From contig CAZDEH010000010.1 in assembly GCA_964504665.1 (NCBI GenBank), forward strand, positions 1-26,433: a stretch of 26,433 nt of DNA, in the 5' to 3' direction. This DNA comes from STC-54 sp964504665 (GTDB taxonomy: Bacteria > Patescibacteriota > Microgenomatia > Daviesbacterales > UBA10151). The notes under the pieces are model-generated. The model did not search any database and was not told the origin of the DNA. It saw nothing but the letters and a program-made list of their open reading frames with translations. The position numbers and the translations under genes were made by a program. Shown here in pieces: positions 1-5,991 of this stretch (position 1 is the stretch's first letter; each line of letters begins with the position of its first letter).

Positions 1-57
1 AGTTTGTCTGGTTGGAATCCAGATGCGTATCTGTTCGAGCACAATTTGATTCAGTAA
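1..57 (+). CDS. 3' end of an unidentified CDS
   Basis: Frame 1 is open from the window edge to a TAA at 55-57 and encodes an 18-residue tail ending in YLFEHNLIQ. It is too short to assign. It is supported as a real gene end because a 9-bp inverted repeat with a four-base loop (50-58 and 63-71) overlaps the stop and a terminator-like hairpin follows at 82. I considered a tRNA because of the TTCGA at 34-38, but no T-stem pairs around it. Confidence 0.35.
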   Translation, partial: SLSGWNPDAYLFEHNLIQ

Positions 58-81
58 GATTGCTTACTGAAGAGTTTTAAG

Positions 82-115
82 CAACCCATCGGGATGGCTC
101 GGTGGGTTGTTTTTT
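82..115 (+). terminator. Rho-independent terminator after the partial gene
   Basis: CAACCCA at 82-88 pairs perfectly with TGGGTTG at 103-109 and is followed by six T (110-115). It separates the partial gene at 1-57 from the membrane protein gene at 159. The loop is about 14 nt and may pair partly inside. Confidence 0.75.
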
Positions 116-158
116 GGTAAAAATAGGATTAAATTAAGAATATATTAATGGTTTTTTA

Positions 159-758
159 ATGAAATTAATTGCACTGTATCTTATTAAGCACCTTGGTTAT
201 TGGAAAATCACTATTATAGGTTTGGCAGTTTTTATTCTGGCGCAAATTTTTTTAGCCTCTTTTGTTATTCCAAATATTAAATTAAGACAGCCTTTGGCTA
301 TTGAAAACGGACTGCTTATAATGGTGGATGGGCAGCCTCTAGCTACTCCCATTGAAGAATACAGTGTTTTTAACTTATATAAGCCTAATATAGTTGGGTA
401 TGTTTATCTTCTTTATGCTATTGATTTTCTACTGCCTTTATCTTTGGCAATTTTCTTTGCTTCTTTAATAGGAATGATGATTAAAAACTTGAGAAAAATT
501 CCTAATTTAATAATTCTTTTGGTTTTTTTACCGGTTTTTTTTGATTATCTGGAAAATAGTATTGCCTTATTTTTAATTTCGCAAAACCCAACCAATATAT
601 ATCTTGGTCTTGCTCAATTTGAAGGAATTATTACTGCCTTAAAACTAATGTCATCCGGATTGGTTATTATTACCACAATATTTTTATTTCTTCTTATCCT
701 ATCAAAAAAGCTAAAACGCCTCATCATCCCACATCATCCCACCCGAAGGGTGGGCTAG
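159..758 (+). CDS. Hypothetical four-helix integral membrane protein
   Basis: This 199-residue protein has about four hydrophobic segments, roughly residues 17-37, 84-107, 115-135 and 160-182. The loop after helix 1 (about 45 residues) is long and probably extracytoplasmic. No catalytic motif is visible and I do not recognise the family. A TATATT box at 141-146 lies 12 nt before the ATG, with no Shine-Dalgarno, as expected for a short-leader mRNA. The C-terminus is odd: the last residues (HHPTRRVG) are read from the hairpin repeat at 736-780, and the stop TAG at 756-758 lies in the repeat tail. The original C-terminus has therefore probably been replaced by a repeat insertion. A tandem CATCATCCCA just before the repeat also points to local rearrangement. 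Confidence 0.7.
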   Translation: MKLIALYLIKHLGYWKITIIGLAVFILAQIFLASFVIPNIKLRQPLAIENGLLIMVDGQPLATPIEEYSVFNLYKPNIVGYVYLLYAIDFLLPLSLAIFFASLIGMMIKNLRKIPNLIILLVFLPVFFDYLENSIALFLISQNPTNIYLGLAQFEGIITALKLMSSGLVIITTIFLFLLILSKKLKRLIIPHHPTRRVG

Positions 759-780
759 GTAGGACACTTAAGGAAAATTT
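736..780 (+). repeat. Hairpin repeat R1 (CGAAG-loop family)
   Basis: CCCACCC (738-744), GAA (745-747) and GGGTGGG (748-754) form a perfect 7-bp stem with a three-base loop. A conserved tail, CTAGGTAGGACACTTAAGG, then AAAATTT, follows. The element supplies the stop codon of the membrane protein gene. Four more copies in the same orientation lie at 1607, 1939, 4209 and 7459. There is no T-run, so it is not a standard terminator. Confidence 0.9.
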
Positions 781-809
781 AATTTATTAGATCATGAAAA
801 CTCAGTTTG

Positions 810-1391
810 TTAGAGATACTCCTCTAAGTCTATTTTTGTTAATTCCTCATAATATACCAGAAGTTTTAATTTATTCACCCAGGTTTTTAGATATTTCTTA
901 TCTAAATTTTTATTTTGTATTTGATAAACAAAAGCGGCATCAATTAAATGTTTTTCGATTTTTCCATCTTTATACCATCTTAATTTCTGGATAATGGTAT
1001 CTTCAGCTGAAGCCATCACCATAACCTGATCCAATACTTTTACTTTTTTGCGTCTTAAGAATCTTGATTTATCGAAATCTACTGTAGTTAACAACCAAAA
1101 ATCAAACTTTAACATTGTAGGCAAATGCAGCATCTGAAACATGCTTTTTTTGTCAACAGCTTCTACAATACTATCTTCTTGAACCAAAAAATCTTCTGGT
1201 AATTTATTAAATACATTTACAATTCTATTTAGATCCTTTTTATGAAGTTCCACTACAAAATCAATATCATGTGAAGCCCGGGGACGACCATAATAAATCG
1301 TACTCCAGGCCCCGGTAATCATGTAAGGAATTTTATACTTATTTAGAAAAGAAGAAATTTTTTTAAGGAGCTCTGTTTGAGTTATTTCCAT
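810..1391 (-). CDS. Nucleotidyltransferase-fold protein (AbiEii/MNT-like)
   Basis: The 193-residue protein has the minimal nucleotidyltransferase signature: a Gly turn at G27 (ITGAWS), then SHDIDFVV with acidic residues D42 and D44. This is the G...DxD arrangement of the pol-beta superfamily used by AbiEii, MNT and streptomycin adenylyltransferase-like enzymes. A helical C-terminal half follows (QKLRWYKDGKIEKH). GGAG about 9 nt before the ATG could be a Shine-Dalgarno. It lies 4 nt after the small ORF 1396-1530, so the pair is probably co-transcribed. Solitary members of this superfamily next to a small partner often act as toxin-antitoxin or resistance modules, but nothing in the sequence proves that here. 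Substrate unknown. The pair is bracketed by repeats R1 and R2. Confidence 0.7.
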   Translation of the reverse strand: MEITQTELLKKISSFLNKYKIPYMITGAWSTIYYGRPRASHDIDFVVELHKKDLNRIVNVFNKLPEDFLVQEDSIVEAVDKKSMFQMLHLPTMLKFDFWLLTTVDFDKSRFLRRKKVKVLDQVMVMASAEDTIIQKLRWYKDGKIEKHLIDAAFVYQIQNKNLDKKYLKTWVNKLKLLVYYEELTKIDLEEYL

Positions 1392-1395
1392 TAAC

Positions 1396-1530
1396 TCAAA
1401 CTCCAGTGGATTTTAACCCCGAAGCCCTAACTTTCCTAACCATTTCAGATAAACTCAAGCCAAGACGAATCTTTTTGTCTCCTGGAATTTGTTTATATTT
1501 CTTTAAAATAAAGCATGTAAGCTTTTTCAT
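1396..1530 (-). CDS. Small basic protein upstream of the nucleotidyltransferase
   Basis: This 44-residue ORF starts at ATG 1530-1528, just after an in-frame TGA, and ends with TGA at 1398-1396, 4 nt before the nucleotidyltransferase ATG. It contains YKQIPGDKKIRLGLSLSEMV, a pattern I associate with short proteins or N-terminal segments found beside nucleotidyltransferase genes in uncultured bacteria. That association is from memory and unverified. The extended -10 at 1563-1571 precedes it by the right distance. Tight spacing and shared orientation suggest a two-gene operon, possibly a regulatory or antitoxin partner. The alternative is a non-coding leader. Confidence 0.5.
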   Translation of the reverse strand: MKKLTCFILKKYKQIPGDKKIRLGLSLSEMVRKVRASGLKSTGV

Positions 1531-1562
1531 AGCTTCTCAATTGGGATTTAAGTTTCAAAGCC

Positions 1563-1571
1563 ATTATAACA
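1563..1571 (-). promoter_or_regulatory. Extended -10 promoter for the nucleotidyltransferase pair
   Basis: On the minus strand the sequence reads TGTTATAAT: a perfect TATAAT with the TGn extension. It lies about 33 nt before the start at 1530. No convincing -35 hexamer is visible. Confidence 0.5.
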
Positions 1572-1606
1572 CACATAATGAGGATTGTTTTTTGGGGAAA
1601 AATGTC

Positions 1607-1651
1607 ATCCCACCTGGGGGGTGGATTTGTATTGACACCTAAGGAAAATTT
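1607..1651 (+). repeat. Hairpin repeat R2 (degenerate copy)
   Basis: The core is diverged (CCCACC at 1609-1614, a G-run, then GGTGG at 1620-1624) and the GAA loop is lost. The tail GACACCTAAGGAAAATTT at 1634-1651 matches the other copies closely. It is the only copy not just downstream of a plus-strand stop, and is probably an older insertion. Confidence 0.7.
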
Positions 1652-1663
1652 GTATTTCTCTTA

Positions 1664-1691
1664 TTGAAGATTTTTGTTTATATGTTAGAAT
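1664..1691 (+). promoter_or_regulatory. Promoter for the small ORF at 1699
   Basis: TTGAAG at 1664-1669, a 16-nt spacer and TAGAAT at 1686-1691. The ATG at 1699 lies 7 nt after the -10, so the transcript would be leaderless. Confidence 0.5.
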
Positions 1692-1698
1692 ACCAGGC

Positions 1699-1965
1699 AT
1701 GGAACGAAGTGAAAGACAAATTGGTCTTGAAGGATCAACAATAGAACCGCCTACCTTCAGAGAGTGGTTATGGGCTGTAGTATTATTACCCATTACCCTA
1801 AAAAGCCTTGCTGAAGAAATTGCACACTTGGTTGAAGTACATCGGGATTTCACTACAGGATTTTACACAGTATTTAAAGGTAGTGTTAGGTATGGAGGAC
1901 CTGATCCAGCTGCTCCAAAGAATAATTCTGCGAATAGTATCCCACCCGAAGGGTGGACTAGATAG
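1699..1965 (+). CDS. Hypothetical small protein truncated by repeat R3
   Basis: The 88-residue ORF has one moderately hydrophobic stretch (about residues 23-34) and no motif I recognise. Support comes from the promoter at 1664-1691, placed as for other genes here. The last codons (SIPPEGWTR) and the TAG at 1963-1965 come from repeat R3, so, as in the gene at 159, the repeat has supplied a new C-terminus and stop. It may be a remnant of a longer gene. A minus-strand ORF overlaps it at 1605-1853 but has no comparable start signals. Confidence 0.4.
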   Translation: MERSERQIGLEGSTIEPPTFREWLWAVVLLPITLKSLAEEIAHLVEVHRDFTTGFYTVFKGSVRYGGPDPAAPKNNSANSIPPEGWTR

Positions 1966-1982
1966 GACACCCAGGGAAAATT
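1939..1982 (+). repeat. Hairpin repeat R3
   Basis: CCCACCC, GAA, GGGTGG at 1941-1956, followed by the tail ACTAGATAGGACACCCAGGG and AAAATT. It carries the stop of the ORF at 1699. The ACTAGATAGGACACC segment matches R4 exactly at its start, so R3 and R4 form one subtype and R1 and R5 another. Confidence 0.9.
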
Positions 1983-2009
1983 AGTGCTTTAGAGTTGTTT
2001 AAATAAATT

Positions 2010-2783
2010 CTAAGGAGTACTTGAACAATCATCAATTATTGCATTAATTGTCCAGCCAAAAGATCTTGTATCAAGAGGAATAATAACATAAGGATGTAAC
2101 CCTTCGATTACTGTATTACTCGGAACAGCAAATTTAAATTTCGGACTTGGGTGTACTTTTACAGGTTTTCTCTCCAATCTTGGAAAAGCCATATGAAAGT
2201 TCTGCTCTAATCTTTCACTGGTTGTTTCCAGGCGAGAATTATCTAAACGCAGTAATCTTTCTAAACCACGGGGCCATTGATAGGATTGCATCTGGGAAGA
2301 ATTAAAATCAATCGATGTTTGCAACTTACATTCATATATCTCCGTCACTTGCCAAGTATGAGTAGCGTTACGCAACTTTACGATATCCGGAAAAACAGCA
2401 CCCACAATTTCATGTAAGACTCCCATGTGATCTATAATTTTGGTCTGAGGGTCAATATAGCCATAGAGCCTAACTATGTCTTCTGAAGTCAAAAAAGTAT
2501 ATTTTGATCCGGATTGCTGTTGTAAATAAATGGCAGTTAATTCTTCAAAAATTCTACCTGCTAAATGTCGCTGGAAATTTTCTATTTCTCCATTTTCATG
2601 AGCATGTAAGAGGTCAACAGTAATTTCTAAAAGGTGTTTTGCTTGAGGAGTTTGTAAAAACCTTAAAAATAAATTCTGGGTATCTGTTTCTAAAGTGCTA
2701 ACTATCCGACAAGTGTTAGGTAATGAAATGGGTAACTTATCATCTTCTAAGTCTTGCGGGCGAATAAATTCTGCAACTGCCAT
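2010..2783 (-). CDS. PD-(D/E)XK-like protein, paralogue A
   Basis: This 257-residue protein is a clear paralogue of the one at 5063-5830; both share LQTPQAK/FQTPQAK, HLAGRxF(D/E)ELTAI, KLRNA, YECKL and a QWPRGL/HWPHGL segment. I do not recognise a named family. The conserved middle carries PD (P132, D133) and, 17 residues on, E151-C-K153 in a predicted strand (EIYECKL). That is the layout of a PD-(D/E)XK nuclease core, so a nuclease or nuclease-derived fold is my inference. There is no signal peptide, so it is cytosolic. The ATG lies 2 nt after the stop of the amidase gene, so the two genes are one transcriptional unit. GC content and codon use look like the neighbours. Confidence 0.65.
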   Translation of the reverse strand: MAVAEFIRPQDLEDDKLPISLPNTCRIVSTLETDTQNLFLRFLQTPQAKHLLEITVDLLHAHENGEIENFQRHLAGRIFEELTAIYLQQQSGSKYTFLTSEDIVRLYGYIDPQTKIIDHMGVLHEIVGAVFPDIVKLRNATHTWQVTEIYECKLQTSIDFNSSQMQSYQWPRGLERLLRLDNSRLETTSERLEQNFHMAFPRLERKPVKVHPSPKFKFAVPSNTVIEGLHPYVIIPLDTRSFGWTINAIIDDCSSTP

Positions 2784-2785
2784 AA

Positions 2786-3463
2786 TTATTTATTTTTTCC
2801 GGGTTTAGGAGTGGGGGAAGGCATAGCAAACCAATTTGCTATCCCACTGTATAAATTTTCGGCAATTTCCTGTTGTCTTGCTCCTCCTGAATTTTTTAAT
2901 AGATTACATTCATTATTGTTTGAGATAAAAACTGTTTCCTGGATAGTTGCCGGCATAGTGGTTTTTAACAATAATCCTGAGGCAAAATTAGTTATACCAA
3001 AATTGGTAAAATTAGATGTGTTACTAAGTCCACTCCACAGGGCGTTATGTAAAACCTGGGTAAGGGATTTATCTTTACCTATTTTTCCATAAAGGCCCTG
3101 GGTTCCGTCAGTTGCAGAGTTTGTTGAACCATTTAAATGGATTGACACAAGTATTTCCCCATCAGTGCTGTTGGCAAAGTTATAGCGGTCAGCATTAGAC
3201 AGAGTTAAATCACCGGTTCTGGTCAAATAGACTGTAGCTATATCTGCTTCAAGCAAAGATTTTAAATTGTTAGCAATATCTAAATTAACAGTTTTTTCCG
3301 TTAAATTAGGGCAGGCAGTTGAGCCGGAATCTGCTCCTCCGTGTCCGGCGTCAATAATAATTTTATGTCCTGTTATAGGAGTTAGGGCAGCAAATGTAAT
3401 TTGAGGGAAAAGTGCAAGTATAGTAAACAGAGATAATATGGAGAAACTAATTCTTTTTAGCAT
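2786..3463 (-). CDS. Secreted N-acetylmuramoyl-L-alanine amidase (Amidase_3)
   Basis: This 225-residue zinc amidase cleaves the bond between MurNAc and the L-Ala of the stem peptide. It has a signal peptide (residues 1-25, KR then a hydrophobic core, TFAA). The mature domain has the Amidase_3 zinc ligands: H41 in IDAGHGG, E56 in NLTEK and a second His in VSIHLNG. The catalytic Glu lies in IQETVFISN near residue 175. There is a short Pro-rich Lys-ending tail (SPTPKPGKNK) and no binding domain, so its length is near the minimal catalytic unit. No Shine-Dalgarno is seen; a weak extended -10 (TGGTAAACT) ends 5 nt before the ATG. It is the first gene of a pair with the PD-(D/E)XK-like gene, which is an unexpected partner. 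Confidence 0.92.
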   Translation of the reverse strand: MLKRISFSILSLFTILALFPQITFAALTPITGHKIIIDAGHGGADSGSTACPNLTEKTVNLDIANNLKSLLEADIATVYLTRTGDLTLSNADRYNFANSTDGEILVSIHLNGSTNSATDGTQGLYGKIGKDKSLTQVLHNALWSGLSNTSNFTNFGITNFASGLLLKTTMPATIQETVFISNNNECNLLKNSGGARQQEIAENLYSGIANWFAMPSPTPKPGKNK

Positions 3464-3580
3464 ATTTCAGTTTACCATGAATCTCCTGTTTTACCTAGAG
3501 ATATGTTTATCATATAAACTCATTTAACTTGAGTTTGCAACTCTCGTTAAATAGTTTGAACCCAAAATTTTGATTAAGAA

Positions 3581-3608
3581 TTGTAAATTAGAGTATTTTG
3601 GGTATAAT
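3581..3608 (+). promoter_or_regulatory. Promoter that fixes the start at 3618
   Basis: TTGTAA at 3581-3586, a 16-nt spacer and TATAAT at 3603-3608. The in-frame ATG at 3618 follows 9 nt later. An earlier in-frame start at 3570 would lie upstream of this promoter, so it is rejected. Confidence 0.65.
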
Positions 3609-3617
3609 ACAAAAAAT

Positions 3618-4205
3618 ATGACGATGCTAACAGAACTTGAACCAGAAGAAGGTGAAAAGTACATACTTTTTACTGCCACACTTAACAATGAAAGTGTAAA
3701 ACATATCGATACTCCGGGAGCTAACATTACTGCAACTTTAGTTCAGATTGAAGGAGAGCTTGAATACCAGCCCAGAGAGCCCCACTGGTTCGTCCCGGTG
3801 ACCGTAATTGCAAGAACTAATCATGAAAACCCGGATCTACCAAAAGTTAATGAATTAACAAAACTTGATGGTGATATCAATAATTATTTAAGGATAATTA
3901 GGACTGATCCAATAAAAGGATTCTATTTAGGGGGTGGAGATCCTGATTTTGAAGTCAAGTTACGAAAAAGAGGTATAGGAATGGTTTTTTCTGTAGAAAA
4001 AGGTAGACTGAGATTTACAAAAAATAATATTATTCATCAACCGGTTGAATGGACTAAACGTTTAGGAGTTCCGAAAGGTTGTACTAGCTACAATTTAGGT
4101 AAATGGGAGGATGAAGGTTTTGATACGCTTCCTATAGGTTATCAAACAGCCTATTCTGCTGAGACTCCACATAGCCGCCCTAAATTTGCAAAACCAGAAA
4201 TTTAA
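3618..4205 (+). CDS. Hypothetical cytosolic protein
   Basis: The 195-residue protein starts MTMLTELEPEEGEKY; the start was chosen by the TATAAT at 3603-3608. It has no signal peptide or membrane segment. It reads as a mixed alpha/beta domain with a glycine turn (FYLGGGDPDFEVKLRKRG), and I do not recognise the family. No catalytic motif is convincing. Repeat R4 begins 3 nt after the TAA, in the same relation to a plus-strand gene end as R1, R3 and R5. It stands alone between the divergent amidase operon and the deacetylase gene. Confidence 0.65.
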   Translation: MTMLTELEPEEGEKYILFTATLNNESVKHIDTPGANITATLVQIEGELEYQPREPHWFVPVTVIARTNHENPDLPKVNELTKLDGDINNYLRIIRTDPIKGFYLGGGDPDFEVKLRKRGIGMVFSVEKGRLRFTKNNIIHQPVEWTKRLGVPKGCTSYNLGKWEDEGFDTLPIGYQTAYSAETPHSRPKFAKPEI

Positions 4206-4208
4206 TAT

Positions 4209-4240
4209 ATCCCACCCGAAGGGTGGACTAGATAGGACAC
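4209..4240 (+). repeat. Hairpin repeat R4
   Basis: The core CCCACCC-GAA-GGGTGG at 4211-4226 is followed by ACTAGATAGGACACC. The conserved AAGGAAAAT end is missing: the sequence runs straight into the deacetylase start codon at 4245, so the element fills the entire gap between two plus-strand genes. Confidence 0.85.
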
Positions 4241-4244
4241 CTTG

Positions 4245-4991
4245 ATGAATAAAGAAAGAAGGTTGATTCTTAAAGGTTTAGGAAGTTGTCTGGTCTTGGC
4301 AAGTACAGGACTTTTAGCCCCTGTTGTTTATGGAGAAGAGACAATAAAACCTAAAACATTAATTTGTCCGATACATTATTTACATGAAGTTAATGATAGA
4401 ACCAGTTTTGAATATTATATTGCTGGGTTGATAAATAATAATTATTTCCCTGTTGCTCTTAGGGATATAGCTGACTATTTTAATGATAATATCCAAGTTT
4501 GGCCAGAAGATAAAGACCCAATTGCGATAACTTTTGATGATGGTTTATTATCTCAATTAAAAAATGCTGTCCCTATCTTAGAAAAATGGAGATTAAGAGC
4601 AACTTTTCCTGTGATGACAGATTATGCAGATGGTGTACATGATTATATGGAACATCAGCAGCTTAAAGAAATTTCAGACCAAGGTATGGAAGTTGCTGCG
4701 CATGGATTGGATATGCACCAATCTCTACCAATACTTTATAACCAAAACCGGGTTGCTTGGAAAAGAAATATAGTCGACGTTAAAACTAGACTTGAAGAAA
4801 TAATTGAAAAAGAGGTTGTTAGTTTTGCCTATCCAAACGGAAGTTATGACCAAAGGACAATGGATTTAGTTTATGCATCAGGTTATAAAATAGCCGTTAG
4901 AACTGGTGGCAACTATCCGGAGCTATCTTCATCTACCATCTTTGAGCTACCAAGGGTATCCGTACCTTTATATATGTCGATTTCAGCTTGA
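4245..4991 (+). CDS. Exported polysaccharide deacetylase (NodB domain)
   Basis: This 248-residue carbohydrate esterase 4 type enzyme would remove N- or O-acetyl groups from a surface polysaccharide or peptidoglycan. The N-terminus (KERRLILKG, hydrophobic, then PVVYGE) resembles a twin-arginine signal. NodB motif 1 is ITFDDG (residues 95-100) with the catalytic and metal Asp pair. Motif 3 is FAYPNGSYD. Motif 2 is unusual: it reads H153-GLDM-H158, with four residues between the histidines where the family has three, so the metal ligands may be displaced or D156 may substitute. The C-terminus is short after RVSVPLY and lacks a clear motif 5. I chose the ATG at 4245 over the TTG at 4242. No promoter is seen because the repeat R4 abuts it, so it may be read through from 3618. 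Confidence 0.85.
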   Translation: MNKERRLILKGLGSCLVLASTGLLAPVVYGEETIKPKTLICPIHYLHEVNDRTSFEYYIAGLINNNYFPVALRDIADYFNDNIQVWPEDKDPIAITFDDGLLSQLKNAVPILEKWRLRATFPVMTDYADGVHDYMEHQQLKEISDQGMEVAAHGLDMHQSLPILYNQNRVAWKRNIVDVKTRLEEIIEKEVVSFAYPNGSYDQRTMDLVYASGYKIAVRTGGNYPELSSSTIFELPRVSVPLYMSISA

Positions 4992-5062
4992 AGTTTTGGA
5001 GAAATTGGACGACAGGCACAGGTTTTTACATGCTCCAGATACCATTTTATTCTTTGTTCAGT

Positions 5063-5830
5063 TCAAATTGCACAATCCTCCATAATTGCTTGGAGCGTCT
5101 GTCCAAAAGTTAAGGTATGAAGAGGGATGATAATATGTAGATGATCACCTCTTACTTTCGCATTATTAGGAATGGCGAATTCGAATTTAGCTTTGGGATG
5201 TATCATAACTGGTTTATTCTCTAAGTTGGGGAAAGCCATATTTAGTTGCTCTCCTAATTTCTTACTTGATGTTCCCGGATGAGAATTATCAAAATGTAAT
5301 AATCTGCTTAATCCGTGAGGCCAATGATAATATCGACTATGTATATAATCGAAATCGATCATCGCTTTCAGTTTGCACTCGTATACCTTTTCTATTTGCC
5401 AAGTCTTTTCAGCATTACGGAGCTTTAAGATATCAGGGATGCTGACACCGGTAATTTCATCTAAAATTCCATTGTGGCTTATAACTTGAGTTCTATTGTC
5501 AATACAACCGTAAAGTTCAACAAAATCCCTTGCAGTTAAGATAGTGTACTTTGGTCCAAATATTGTTTGTAAGTGGATAGCAGTTAATTCATCAAAAACT
5601 CTACCCGCTAAATGTTGTTTGTAATCTTTAAGTTCTTCAGCTTGATGAGAGAGTATGAAATCGGCAGTAATTTGCAAAATATTTTTGGCTTGAGGAGTTT
5701 GAAAAAACATTAAAAATAAATCCCTAGCATCACCTCCTTGACTATTAATCATCTGGCTGGTTTGAGGTAACGGAAAAGGTAATTTGCACTCCTCTAAACT
5801 TTGTAAATGAGTAAGTTCTGCAGTAGCCAT
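5063..5830 (-). CDS. PD-(D/E)XK-like protein, paralogue B
   Basis: Starting at ATG 5830 gives 255 residues and an N-terminus (MATAELTHLQSLEECKLP) that aligns with paralogue A at 2010-2783. A longer reading to 5905 would cross the promoter, so it is rejected. PD is at residues 132-133 and E151-C-K153 at the same positions as in A, supporting functional conservation of this PD-x17-ExK core (WQIEKVYECKLK). The protein is cytosolic. The gene is divergent from the Egghead-like glycosyltransferase, sharing a 161-nt intergenic region with two promoters. Function unknown; a nuclease-like fold is an inference from the motif. Confidence 0.65.
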   Translation of the reverse strand: MATAELTHLQSLEECKLPFPLPQTSQMINSQGGDARDLFLMFFQTPQAKNILQITADFILSHQAEELKDYKQHLAGRVFDELTAIHLQTIFGPKYTILTARDFVELYGCIDNRTQVISHNGILDEITGVSIPDILKLRNAEKTWQIEKVYECKLKAMIDFDYIHSRYYHWPHGLSRLLHFDNSHPGTSSKKLGEQLNMAFPNLENKPVMIHPKAKFEFAIPNNAKVRGDHLHIIIPLHTLTFGQTLQAIMEDCAI

Positions 5831-5836
5831 GCGGTG

Positions 5837-5842
5837 ATTATA
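5837..5842 (-). promoter_or_regulatory. -10 box for paralogue B
   Basis: A perfect TATAAT on the minus strand ends 6 nt before the ATG at 5830, predicting transcription starting at the A of the start codon. The -35 region is T-rich but has no clear hexamer. Confidence 0.6.
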
Positions 5843-5952
5843 CACAACAGTCACCAAAAAAGAAACTATGGGTTTTATACCACAGTTGAAATTAGTTCTA
5901 AACATTCCATAAGTAACCGTAATTTTATTTTCTTAAAAATGTATGTTATGTG

Positions 5953-5981
5953 TTGACAATTATATCTATAGGTTATATAAT
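5953..5981 (+). promoter_or_regulatory. Consensus promoter for the glycosyltransferase
   Basis: TTGACA at 5953-5958, exactly 17 nt, then TATAAT at 5976-5981: a full consensus match. The ATG at 5992 lies 10 nt downstream, which excludes the earlier in-frame GTG at 5950 as start. Confidence 0.85.
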
Positions 5982-5991
5982 CCGTGTTCCG

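Noticed and set aside
1..75. tRNA at the left edge
   Set aside because: A TTCGA is present but no T-stem, acceptor stem or CCA can be paired; an open frame ending in TAA explains it better.
1406..1642. Plus-strand ORF of 78 codons
   Set aside because: It lies opposite the nucleotidyltransferase partner and runs into repeat R2; no promoter or motif.
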